From: Tetraselmis striata
Taxonomy: Eukaryota; Chlorophyta; Chlorodendrophyceae; Chlorodendrales; Chlorodendraceae
DNA: 64,000 nucleotides
NCBI GenBank assembly: GCA_006384855.1
Contig: VCJN01000548.1
Location: 62,001 to 126,000 of the forward strand
Direction of reading: 5' to 3'
Under the pieces are notes generated by a model that saw only the letters and a list, made by a program, of their open reading frames with translations, did not search any database and was not told the origin of the DNA. The translations under genes and the position numbers were made by a program. Positions 10,991 through 21,359 of the stretch are shown here, one piece after another. The first letter of the stretch is position 1. Every line of letters begins with the position of its first letter.

Positions 10991-11086
10991 GGCATTGTCG
11001 AGCATGCCTGTCGCACGATGCCCTGCCTCCATCACATCAACCTCGACTGGCTTGCTCACATTTGGCAGGCTGCCTGTGACCTGTAG

Positions 11087-11922
11087 GAGCCCACGTCGCA
11101 GGCGCAGCCAGCCCGGAGGAGATCCTGCGCGTGGCGGAGCTGCTGCTGCTGCCAGGCGAGGAGCAGCTGCACTGGCAGCGGCAGGACGTGCACCACCGCC
11201 GCCGCCTCAGCGCGGCCTCGCACGCGCTGCGCCGCCTCGCCAAGTTCATGGCAGGGCAGGGGGCGGAGAAGGCGCGGCGGGCGCTGGTGCAGCGGCCTGA
11301 GTTCCACCGGCTGTGCCAGAGCGCCGCGCAGCCAGCCCCTGGTGAGGCACCCCGCTCTGTCTTCCCGCATTGCGGCCCTGCCTGCCTGCCTGCCTGCCTG
11401 CTTGCCCGCATTTATGTGGAGCCACTAGCATGGCATGACTGGTTCCCATGGCGACGTGTGTCCGCAGAAGAGGGCGACACGCTGGCCGACGTCGCGCTTG
11501 CGGTGGATGCCCTCACATCCCTTGGCTCACTGGCGCCTATACCGCCCTCGGTGCTGCCCTGGGCGAGCCAGCTGCTGCAGCGGGCCGCATCCATGGCAGC
11601 GCAGTTGCAACCCCGGGAGCTCTCCGGTGAGCGCCCCCCCCCCCCCCCCCTCCCTCTCCCCCATCCCCCAACACATACACATACACACACACCCCAAAGT
11701 GCATATCCCTGGCCCCTCATGCCCCTCGCTATCCCATCCAGGCCAGGGTTGATCTGACCCTGGTGCTCCCTGTGCACAGGCTGCGGCTGGGCCTGCGCAC
11801 GCCTGGGACTGGAGCCGCCCGCCGCCATTTCAGCGGCCGCCGACGCGGCACAGCTGCCCTTCTGCATTGTGCCCGCATTGCTGGAAGACCCGCAGTTCAA
11901 CCTGCCGGCGCTGGTTGGCGAG
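11087..11922 (+). CDS. helical-repeat-like protein segment (OPR/FAST-like), three exons
   Basis: Exons 11087-11341, 11468-11626 and 11780-11922 have GT-AG borders and chained phases. The product reads SPEEILRVAELLLLPGEEQL, then LADVALAVDALTSLG, then LQPRELSGCGWACARLGLEP and ends PALLEDPQFNLPALVGE. The alternating helices with a W-A-x-A-x-L-G core resemble octotricopeptide or FAST/RAP-type repeats of algal organelle RNA-binding proteins (inference from pattern only). The third exon ends in phase 0 at a GAG/GTGGGG site, and the next good exon (12365) starts in phase 0 with the AlkB sequence. The two may therefore be one gene of at least 449 residues. Alternatively this is a separate gene whose 3' end I missed. 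No start codon is assigned. Confidence 0.5.
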
Positions 11923-12364
11923 GTGGGGCGCCTCGCCGGCCGCTCGTGCTGCGCATGGAGGCGCCTGCTCATCGAGGCAGAGCTTTGGTTCTTATGTGAT
12001 GACATGTCTGGATAGAGGCTGCAGCTACAGCAAAGTATATATGCGGCAGAAATGTGTATACAACCTATACTTATGTGGCATATGTATCCGAGTATATACA
12101 GCGGATTGTATTGCATAGACTTGGTATTTATTACATGTGCAGTCCCCGGACTCGTGCATGATATACACTTGTCATCTACCCGTGCAAGCAGAAAAGTGTA
12201 GTTCAAGGAGACAGCGACAAGTCCCCACTGAATTCCGTATTTGTTCCGGTTTGAGGTGGTGCCAGTGGTCTGGTGCATTTGTGGCAGACGAATAGCGCCT
12301 GAGATGACCTTCATGGAATACCGGCAGCCGCTAGTGACGGGCGGCATGGGTGCGAACTGCGCAG

Positions 12365-13753
12365 GTCCCCTTCCAGGCGGAGATGCTGGTGACGCGCACG
12401 GGGAAGCGGGTGCAGGAGCGGCGGGAGACGTGCTGGATGGCGGAGGCGGGCATCGGCGGCCTGGCCTACAGCGGCAAGATCATGCAGCCGGTGCCCTTCA
12501 CACCGCTGGTCCGGTGAGCGGCCCAGACGATACTCCATGAGAAGTATGCGAATACGTTATATATGCAGCTTGGAAAGGGGAACAACTGGGCGGCGCTCAG
12601 CTGCAGGGCTCGCCTGATACCCCAACATTATCCTCCCAATCTGCCGCATCAAGGTTGAATGAGGTGCTTCACGGCTCGATGTGCGGCACTAGTTCTGAAG
12701 CATGTGCGATGAAGCATGGTGCTTTGGGTCGATGCGCTCCCCGTAGCCCTCACTGAGCCTCCGCCTGGCATCAGGTCACATCCCCTCCTAATCTCTTCTC
12801 GGCCCGCCCCGGCCTTACGTCCGCGCAGGAAGATCCGCGACCAGGTGCACGACGCGACGGCGCAGTACTTTGACTGCGCGCTGCTGAACCTGTACCCGGA
12901 CGAGGAGACAGCCTGCAAGGTGGGCCCCTGGCGCAAGGCAGTAGGCACAGTTGTGGAGGGGACGATGGGGTGCTCGGGCGTACGCCGCGCAAAGCATGTG
13001 TGCCTCGGTAGCTCGTGTGCGTATCAAATGCTGCATAGTCAACACCAACATCGACACCCCCTGATGATACCTACCACACCTTGACACCCACCGTTTGTCT
13101 TGCGAATTTGACCTAGCGTCCCAGCCGCATGCTGTATCTCTTCGGGCAGACAAACTCGGTGTACTTGCAGGAAGCCTGTTATCTAACCCCACCCCTCCTT
13201 GCCCGCCTCAGAGTGGGGGAGAAAGGGGGGGGGGGGGGGGGGGGGTTTAGATGACAGGCTTCCTGCAAGTACAACGAGTTTCCCTGGTGCAATGCAAGGG
13301 GGGGGGGGGGGGGGGGGCGCTTTAGCTGGGAAGCCGCTTGCCCTGCGACGCAATGCTAAGCTAATATCCCTCGGCGGGCCGCTGTCTTACCGCCATGGCA
13401 GTGGCACTCGGACCCGGACCACGGCAGGCTGTGGGCGACCGACACGGTGGTGGTGTCCATCGGGGAGACGCGGCGCTTCAACTTTCGGGAGGTAGGCGGC
13501 ACACCCAGTCACCGCGGAACGGTCAGCACGCCCTTGTACATCGCCACGGCCTGCTGAGTGCAGTGTGGCCGGGTAGCAGCAGCCGGAGGCGCCCACCATG
13601 GCTCGCCCTAGCACTACGCTCCCTGTGTGTTTTGGCTTATTGCTGATTGTGCCTATGGCGAGGTGCAGATCATGGAGAACGGCACCACCAATGCCGAGGA
13701 GCCGCACTCCTTCCGGTGCGAGCACCCTCGTTATCTCTCTTGACCCCTGTCAA

Positions 13754-13794
<41 letters not shown>

Positions 13795-14450
13795 ATGCCG
13801 CCCTTGCAACAGGTCCTACACCCCGCTAGCATATGCCAACATGGCACCTCTCCTGCTGCCGGGATAGCTACATGGTTTCGGAGCCAAGTCGGCGTGCGCA
13901 AGGTTGATGGTTCACACAGGCTGGCAGGGCCGGCCTACATGGGTCAGCAGAGGTGCCAAAAGGGATCGCCTGCGGAGCAGCTAGTGACAGAGCCCCCCCT
14001 GCCCCCCCCCAATGTCCCCCACTGCCGCTCAGGCTTTTTCACGGCGACGCCGTCTGGATGATGCGCGACTGCCAGGACGCATTCCAGCACTGCGTCATGA
14101 GGGCAGAGGGCGAGGGCAACCGCGGGCCGCGCGTCAGCCTCGTGTTCAAGCGCGCTCTGGTGCAGCCGGACGGACGGCGCGGGCACGGCGCGGGTGGCGC
14201 TCAGCCACGCACGAAGGGGTTTGGGAGTGAGGCCCGCGGGGGGCGCCGGGAGGCAGCACCCAGGGATGCTGGGGCGGACGTGGGCGGGCGCGGCCGGGGG
14301 CGAGGCGGCGGGCGAGCTGGGCGCGGGCGGGGGAGGGGGCGGGGCGCGCTTGAGCCGGCTGCTGTGGACCGCGGCAGCAGCCGTCGCGCCGCCGCATCAG
14401 CGGCCGCCGCCGCGGCGCGTGCTCACAAGAGCCGTAAGCCGAAGAAATGA
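12365..14450 (+). CDS. AlkB-like 2-oxoglutarate/Fe(II) dioxygenase
   Basis: Five exons: 12365-12513, 12829-12919, 13402-13491, 13669-13715 and 14033-14450. All are GT-AG and in phase, giving 264 residues to the TGA at 14448. The family oxidatively demethylates alkylated bases in DNA or RNA. Seen: VPFQAEMLVTRTGKRV and GGLAYSGKIMQPVPFTP; the iron ligands H and D of WHSDPDHG (13405-13413); the second histidine in FQHCVMR (14088-14090); and the two arginines of GPRVSLVFKR (14130-14132, 14151-14153) that bind 2-oxoglutarate. All catalytic positions are present. The C-terminus is an added basic Gly/Arg tail ending AHKSRKPKK, which suggests nucleic-acid binding or nuclear entry. The sequence resembles plant ALKBH2/3-type enzymes, but I cannot fix the subfamily. 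The N-terminus is unresolved and may include the exons at 11087-11922. Confidence 0.85.
13152..13280. repeat. inverted repeat (arms of about 36-42 bases) in an AlkB intron
   Basis: The left arm (13152-13187) runs from AAACTCGGTGTACTTGCAGG through AAGCCTGTTATCTAACCCC. The right arm (13243-13280) is its reverse complement apart from about two mismatches. The loop of about 55 bases holds C-rich then G-rich sequence, so pairing could extend inward. A transcript of this intron would fold into a long hairpin. Confidence 0.9.
13757..13791. repeat. (CA)n microsatellite
   Basis: About 17 tandem CA units in the last AlkB intron, between the exons ending at 13715 and starting at 14033. Confidence 0.97.
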
Positions 14451-16539
14451 GGGGCTGTGGTAAACCTGCGGCACCTCCGGTTGGAGCCCTCCTCCTCGGG
14501 TCAGTGTGCCCTGGCGGGTACGTAACCATGCTGCTGCGCGGTTCTGATCCACAGGGTCTGTTGCGCCATTGCCACCACCGCCAAGTCGGGCCATCTTGGC
14601 CCCGAGTCGCTCTGACAGCCCCACTGCACAGCTACGCTCCGTCACACTATAGGCCACTCGCCACTTGCCGATGAATGATCGTAAATGCAAAGGAGGGAGG
14701 GCGTGCACGCACGATGGTAGCCTCGCGGTGCCCACAGGAATAGCCCTGCCACAAGCAAGTAGTGTACACTTTGAGGCAAGGAGACAGCGGGAAAGAGAGA
14801 CCATACTAAGATTGTGAGAGCTGGCTGAGGGACTGTCAGCCACACTACGAGACTCCAATCTAGTGTGTGCAACGGGGAAGGGGGGGAGGGGGGGGGGGGG
14901 ACCCCGCGAAAAAAGCCACGCTGCATCAACACATTCGCACCGCAGCACTATCACCAATGTTTATGATGACAGACATGCAGCAGCGCGATCCCGCCGCTAG
15001 ACGTCACAACATTGCTGCAGAACATAGGTGCCGCATCAAGCACTGCCATTTGTCATACCATGTAGTCATGCGCAATCAATCATGCGCAGACAGTTATTAT
15101 GTGTGCGCCGCAATGACTGCCGTGCGGATGCTGATGTACCTTGGCAGGTCAGGAGCCTATCTTGTATACGGCGAGAAGTGTGCCATCGTTACCAGCACAT
15201 AATACCGCAGCATCATATATCAAGCGCAAGCCGCCCGCAGGCGGAAACCGCCGCGCAACAGCCGCCCACTGCTCACACGGCGGAAATCTGTCGTGGGTAT
15301 TGGGAGGTTTATACACTAGGCCATAAGAATGATACACAGCGCTACGGTGTATATCGTAATACAGCCGTCTTTGCAATTGTTTTTAGGTTGCAATAACATT
15401 TCAATTGCAAGGGTCATATCTACTGAGTGATAAAATAGCGCATTGCATGGCCCATAGCAGCCATGGCCAGTAAATCATATTGGGAATAATCCGCAGGGTG
15501 CAGCACCTGATACGCTACGGTTTCCATAGTCAACATCGGTGCTGTGACGTGATGCGCACAGAGCAGCTACTACGTGTCCACATTACCAGTGCAACGAACG
15601 CGGGTTACAAAACACGTGTGTGGCGGTTGAGTCGAGCACATTGCACCAAATTGGAGCAAGCATGGCGTTTTTTCCTCCCACGGCTGCCCAGCACTCACCG
15701 ATATACATATACAGTAAGAATGCAGCTGGACGATCATATCTTTGCTACTTAGCGCATGGCGCGGCTTCTATGTATGGGTAGGGGTTGCACGTAACATCCG
15801 CAAACTCTATGGCTGCTGGCCCTGCGCTATAATACATCCTGGGAAAGCACTACTAATGTAAAACGGTTTAAATGTGGGGGGTGGGGGGGGGGGGGGGGGT
15901 ACCTTAGTACGCTTGTAACGTTGCCCTCCCCATCTATACTACCCTGCACGATTCGGTCTGTCCTATTTTGTCTCTTGTCCCAGCCTCCGCCAGACACAGG
16001 TATTCGTCGTAAAGTCCTACGTGTATGACAATGAGTTACATATCAATAATAATGCTCGGCCTCATCCTCACGTGTCCGGCCAATCAAATATGAATTGTTG
16101 GGATTTATTTCCAGCGGCACCGCGACCGACATGCCGACTACGCACAACTTCGCGTCCGCCAATGCTGCCTAGCGTTGCGCGGCCGACTGGTGTCGGACTG
16201 GGTACAGGGGGCATTTTCAGTCAAAACGGTCCTATTCCTGGACTCAAGAATGTGCCCCGCACGTGACCGCTTAGGCTGGGATGTGTACCCACTTTTCTCG
16301 CACGTTTCAGGTGCAATGCAATAGTATACGAGAGTACTCAAAATGATAAATCGGCGTGTTCTCTTTGCGCCCTCAGTCGCGTAAAGTACTATCCGCCTCA
16401 CCTAGGTGACGGCGCTACTTCGCGCCATTTTGCGCGCCCCAGTGGCCCACCCTGTTGGGGATTTCACTCCTTGCCCCACTCCACACCACTGCACCGCACT
16501 CCACTCTCCTTGACGTCCTTCTGTAGCCGTCGTGGCCGA
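14451..16539. other. intergenic, no gene seen
   Basis: Contains the AlkB 3' UTR, for which I found no TGTAA signal close to the stop, plus G-rich runs at 14881-14900 and 15876-15899. The short frames (for example 15028-15396 and 16021-16266) have no motif I recognise. Confidence 0.45.
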
Positions 16540-17650
16540 CCCTTCGCCTGCCCCGCTGGCCAGCAAAGCCTTTCGCCAGGCCCAAGAGCAAATTCAGCCT
16601 TACATCTCTTTCCTAGACAGTTTGCCTCTTCAACTGGATCACAGACAAGCTTTTCAAAGAGGGCGTGAATGCCGTTGCTAGACAGTTGCTACATGGGCTC
16701 GCCCCTCCCCCGTGTCTGCCTTTGGAGGTTGGTGAACCTTTGTACAGCGCGCCCTCGTGCGCTACGGGTCCGGAACGTGCCAGTTCCGGCCCGCGGAGCC
16801 AGCAAAGCAAGCGCCCAACACCCGCGCCAAGCTCCTGCCAACAGGGGAGCACTTCCGCGCAAGGGTCGGAAAAGCGTTTGAGATTCGACTGGAGGAAGGT
16901 TGGCGATATGCAACCTTTCTCAAGAGGCAAGCCGCAGTGCAGGAGTTAATATGGATGATGGACTAATGGAAGACCCAATATGTCAGCAAGGGCGCGTATG
17001 TGAGTGCTCCTCACGCGTGCTGTGTCTGAAGGGGGGCATCTTGTACCTGAATCTCGGCATGTCCCACGAGTGTGTCCACTAACAAGGGTCGGGTATCGGC
17101 ATGTGTATAACTGCGCCTCCCACGTTAATTGCCCCGCGCATATCCGCATCTGTCGTGATCCGTTGAGCAAGCGCTGGGAGATGCATTGCGACCACCGCCT
17201 CCACACGCAGCAGGAGGTTGACGTCGTCGTGGAAAAAAAAAAAAAAAAAAAAAAAAAAAAACATTCCTCAGCGAGTTAAAAGCCCAGATGAAGGAGCACG
17301 TCGATGACGCGCCAATGCGATTTGTGGAGAAACTGTGGAAGGACGACATGAAGATTGCGGACGCGAGGGCGTGGCGACTGGCGTTTAAAGCCTGGAAAAA
17401 GAGCCTCACTCGCGCTGGGAAGGGGCCCCGGGCCTACGAGTCTATCGCCGACCTCAGCGATTGGGTTCGTCGCAACGAGGTGCCACCTTTGAACTCTGCT
17501 AACAACAACGCGGCGTTGGGGCGAGATGTCAGCGCATGCGGCAGTGCGGGCTTCGCGTCCCGAGATGAGGGCTCCTTAGGCGGAGATGCGGGTCGGGGAA
17601 GCGGAGATGAGGCACCACCATGGGAAGATGTGGCATGCGACTCCCACTAG
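16540..17650 (+). pseudogene. decayed ORF series, possible transposon protein with a zinc-finger-like block
   Basis: Successive plus-strand frames read like broken pieces of one protein: SKAFRQAQEQIQPYISFLDS; then GKAFEIRLEEGWRYATFLKR; then CASHVNCPAHIRICRDPLSK with WEMHCDHRLHT following; then, after an A30 run at 17231-17260, LKAQMKEHVDDAPMRFVEKL and AWRLAFKAWKKSLTRAGKGP. The Cys/His spacing with a central W resembles the FLYWCH/WRKY-GCM1 zinc fingers carried by MULE-type transposases (inference). The poly(A) run interrupts the frame. It may be a repeat expansion or the tail of a retroposed copy with unrelated DNA after it. The function is unproven. Confidence 0.35.
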
Positions 17651-20600
17651 CGGCACCCGAAGGCGCCTGACGGCTTGACGTGGCTTCGCGTTTCGGCTTA
17701 GGCGCCTGGAAGGGGTCGTCGTCCTCCAACTCTTTCGCCATCTTTAAAGGAGGACTCGGCCCGCGCTTCTTGGAATGCTACCTACGCAGCTTCATGGGCG
17801 ACAAGGTGCTCTTGCCGCCCGTGCACAACGCGCCGTGCGGGCGCTTCGTCGCACTCGAAGGCTGAGGCTCACTCAGCGGCTTGGCAGTCTCCGAGGGACC
17901 AAGCCTGCTCCGGGGAGGGGGCGGAGCTGCTCGAAGCTCCAAGAGACGTGCTGCAGCGCCGTTTTGGGAGCCATCTCCGCCGGACCCCGCTGGCGGTGGT
18001 TGAGATGCGGGCTTAAAGGACCCGCTAGCCTGACGCGCCGCCCTCTACGCCCTGGTAGACTGCCGGCTGACTGCGGCAAGTTACCGATGCTGCTCGGGGG
18101 AACCATGCTCATGGCCACCTCCCCGAGTCGATACACCTCTATCACTCAAAAGAGTTCAATCATTATAAAGCCCAAGCTCCAAGGACTCCGTAGAGCCATT
18201 GATCCATGGGGCTAAAGCCATATAGATGGCGCCCCTCGATTTCCCGTTTCCGCTACTCCGATCTTGTTAATGTATTGCCTATCCATAAACAAAACACGGG
18301 TTAACGCCTCGCAGTCGTTAGCATCATCCATCAGGTCTTGCCTCAACACCCCTAATGCGGCTGAGATACTACTCTTATTTGGTGTGCTAGAGCCCAAACT
18401 TGTGCGGTGTAGCGCTCGGCATGGGTTGGGGTGTGCGGCTCCGCACCGCCGCATCCGGATTTGAGGCTCGCCGACCAACCCCCGCTCCCGACCACTCCGA
18501 CGAGCACAACCAACCCCGTTGGTTAAATGTGTTTAATTCTTTCCAAGGCACGGTTCATGTGTCCGCGTGGAGCCCTTGAACTACCGCTATGTTGCGGTAT
18601 GCACGACGCCCCACTGATCCGCGCATCGTCGAGTCAAACCGAAATAACACACCGTAAAAACCCGATCCGCGGGGATGCCCTACCTCGGTAGCAAGAGTTA
18701 TATCCCCGAGATCATGCAAGGCTACACTCATCGACCCAAGCTATCTATATGCAAGGTAATGAGTCCGTAGTTGCTCTATGGGTGACGTGGTAGCGATTGT
18801 CAATGGGGCGTCACATCCGAGTCCGGATCTTGCCCATCTCGGACGTCGACCGCGACAGCGTTTGTTGGGCCGGATCAACAACCAAACATTATCCAATCCT
18901 CGGGTCTCACTCTGCTCTGTAAGGAAAGCCCCTACATTGGCCTCTTGGTGCGCCACCTTGGGCTCACCTCGAGGCTAATGGCTGCGACCCCTGGTTGGTA
19001 GTGGTTGGGGAGGGATATATTCGTCACACCGGTTCGCGTAGGTACTCGTTTCTGAAGACCGTGAACGGGTCTCAAATCCGAGATGTGTAGCTGGCAACGC
19101 TGTTTGGCTACGTAGCATGCGCTACGTACGTGTTATTACCATGTGACCGCTCGTGCTCCCCCCTCACCATCCCGCCGTCAGCCCCATCCATGCCCGCGAC
19201 AAACAAGACGAGGCACATGAGGGCCACTGTATGCTTACGTTAGCGCGCTCGCTGCTACCGCGAGTTGCGCGTGATTGTGCCGGCAGGTGTGTCCGATTGG
19301 CATCGGTGGGGCGAGATGGGTTGGCGAGACAGGTGGTCACGTGAGCTCTGAGTTTTTATCAAATGACGTTATATTTGACTGTATCAACCGGATACTACTC
19401 ATTACTCGTACTTGTTTGGGTGTTGCATTTCAGGATTGTGACCCCGCTATACATAGCTTCAACCCCGGGAGGATTTCATTTAGCGAGTACCCGGGGAACC
19501 GGTGTGGTGTAATTTCGTGGTCATTTAGTACAATGGCTACCGGTCCCCGCTAGCGGTAATCGGCAAGAACTCATGTAGCGACTACTAGTGCGATTTCGAT
19601 TGCAATCGCAGCCTCGCTTCGATTGTAGGGTTTCATTCACAGCATCAATTGTGGTGCCACGGTACTTTGATTCGCGCCATGAGTGGATCGCAAATGCCCC
19701 GCACGTATCACGGAATAGTGAGTACATCGTGAACATCGCGATACGCAATTTAGTTCATAAATTGCGCCCGCCACCAAGTAGCGCCCCGCCATGAGCGGAG
19801 GATCCATGAGCGGAGGATCCGCAACCTACACCCCTTCACATAAGTCCGGGTTTTGCATTTTCGATCGCAAAGCGCATGCATGGGCGGGGATAACGCCGGC
19901 TGCATGTGCATGCATGCTAACTACAGTGGGACTAGTTCGGGCAAACGCCTATTTTGCGCTTTATACCCACCCGCGCGACAACACGACCATTTTTGGGCGC
20001 CCTTTAAAAAACGCGAAATCAGTGCATGATGCGTTGGCGATAGAAAATTGTGGGTTGCGCCAACCGTCCAAACCTATGAAAATAGCGGCACTCGTCGCAC
20101 CAAACTCGGTGAATACGGCCCTTGGCAGAAGTTGCACACACCGTGCGTGTAGGCCACTGAAAGCACGTCGCTATAGGAACGACGTGACACCCCAACGACA
20201 AGTTGGCCACTGTTGGGGAGCAGTTTTGGGGTGAAAATGTTGCTGTTTCTGTGGCGAACGCACGTAGGAGAGGCGCTCGATGGCCCCCTTGGCGTAGGCA
20301 GGGCAATGCTCTACTATGGGGATGCGTGGTGGAATGCCAGTTGCACCGTTTCGTGGGCGGGGTGGCGCAGTAGGGGCGTGGACTTTAATATGAAATTCCT
20401 TGAAAAAATGCTGTGGAAACTGGCAGTTGGGCTGGTAGCTGTGTGTATCGCTAAGAGGCCGCACATGCCAAGAGTTGGTGGTCCGTGGTCATCCACACAC
20501 ATAACGCTCTCGCGCAACCGAGAATGGGGCTTAGACACGCACTTGGCGCAAAGCCACGCGCCCGACATGTGTGGGGACATGAGGCAGTGAGGGGCAACTT

Positions 20601-21281
20601 GGATGATCATCTTTGGGGATTTTTTCCGGGGCCCCAAAAATCGTTTTTGGATTCTCAAAGACTGGTTTCGACGCAGATTTGAACGAGGAATTGCGTGGTG
20701 TTTTTAAAAAGCTTTTATGAGCAAACCCCGAGAAGCTATAGCGTTTTAAAGCCAGGGGTGCTGCTGAGCGTGGCCAACACTGATGCCATGCCAGTATCGC
20801 AATGTGACATGTAGTAGCCGCCGCCCACACGGCTGCACCCCAACCAATTGCACCCGAGCCCCTCGCCAATGTGTTTCCTCACGCGTTCATGGCCATCCCG
20901 CCGTATGGTTGTCTATTCACGCGCGTCAGCGTGTGCGTGATACCGACCCTGGTTTTGGTGCAGTTGCATGCGACGCCCATTCACGCACCAAGTGCAGCGT
21001 GACACACTAGTCAAAGGTCTTTAAGCTTCGGTTTGAGCCACTCGTCATGCAGGTCTTATAAATCCCTCTGAGATTCCAGGGTTTCATCTCATATACCCTA
21101 CGTTCAGGTACCTTAGACTTCTGAAGTCTTGAGACTGCCGAAAAGGGACCCCAAACTTATGTGGAGGGGTGTAGCGCAAGCTGCTGTGGAGTGCTTCTCT
21201 GACACCGCGCGCCATTTTGTGGCGCCATTATGACCTATTAGATACCTACGAGCAACATGCCGCACAGTCGTGCTACAACTT
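17651..21281. other. long gene-poor stretch, unrecognised ORFs only
   Basis: Plus-strand frames 19791-20234 (MSGGSMSGGSATYTPSHKSG onward, starting in a 15-base tandem duplication of ATGAGCGGAGGATCC) and 20213-20590 are the longest open frames. Neither matches anything I know. A minus-strand frame around 20530-20470 has two CxxC-like pairs, but it does not extend into a recognisable zinc ribbon. No RNA gene or conserved exon was found. Confidence 0.4.
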
Positions 21282-21286
21282 TTACA
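21282..21286 (-). terminator. TGTAA poly(A) signal of the phospholipase B-like gene
   Basis: A minus-strand TGTAA, the usual chlorophyte polyadenylation signal, lies about 74 bases past the stop codon. Confidence 0.6.
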
Positions 21287-21359
21287 AGAAAAGGCTGCTG
21301 CGCACTGCGTGGGTTTACCTCCTCGCGCTGAGAAACCTACCCAGAGCGCCCGTGTGATC

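Noticed and set aside
19791-20590. A conserved protein gene
   Set aside because: Two overlapping open frames with no recognisable motif, no splice pattern and no matching codon bias; left as unrecognised sequence.
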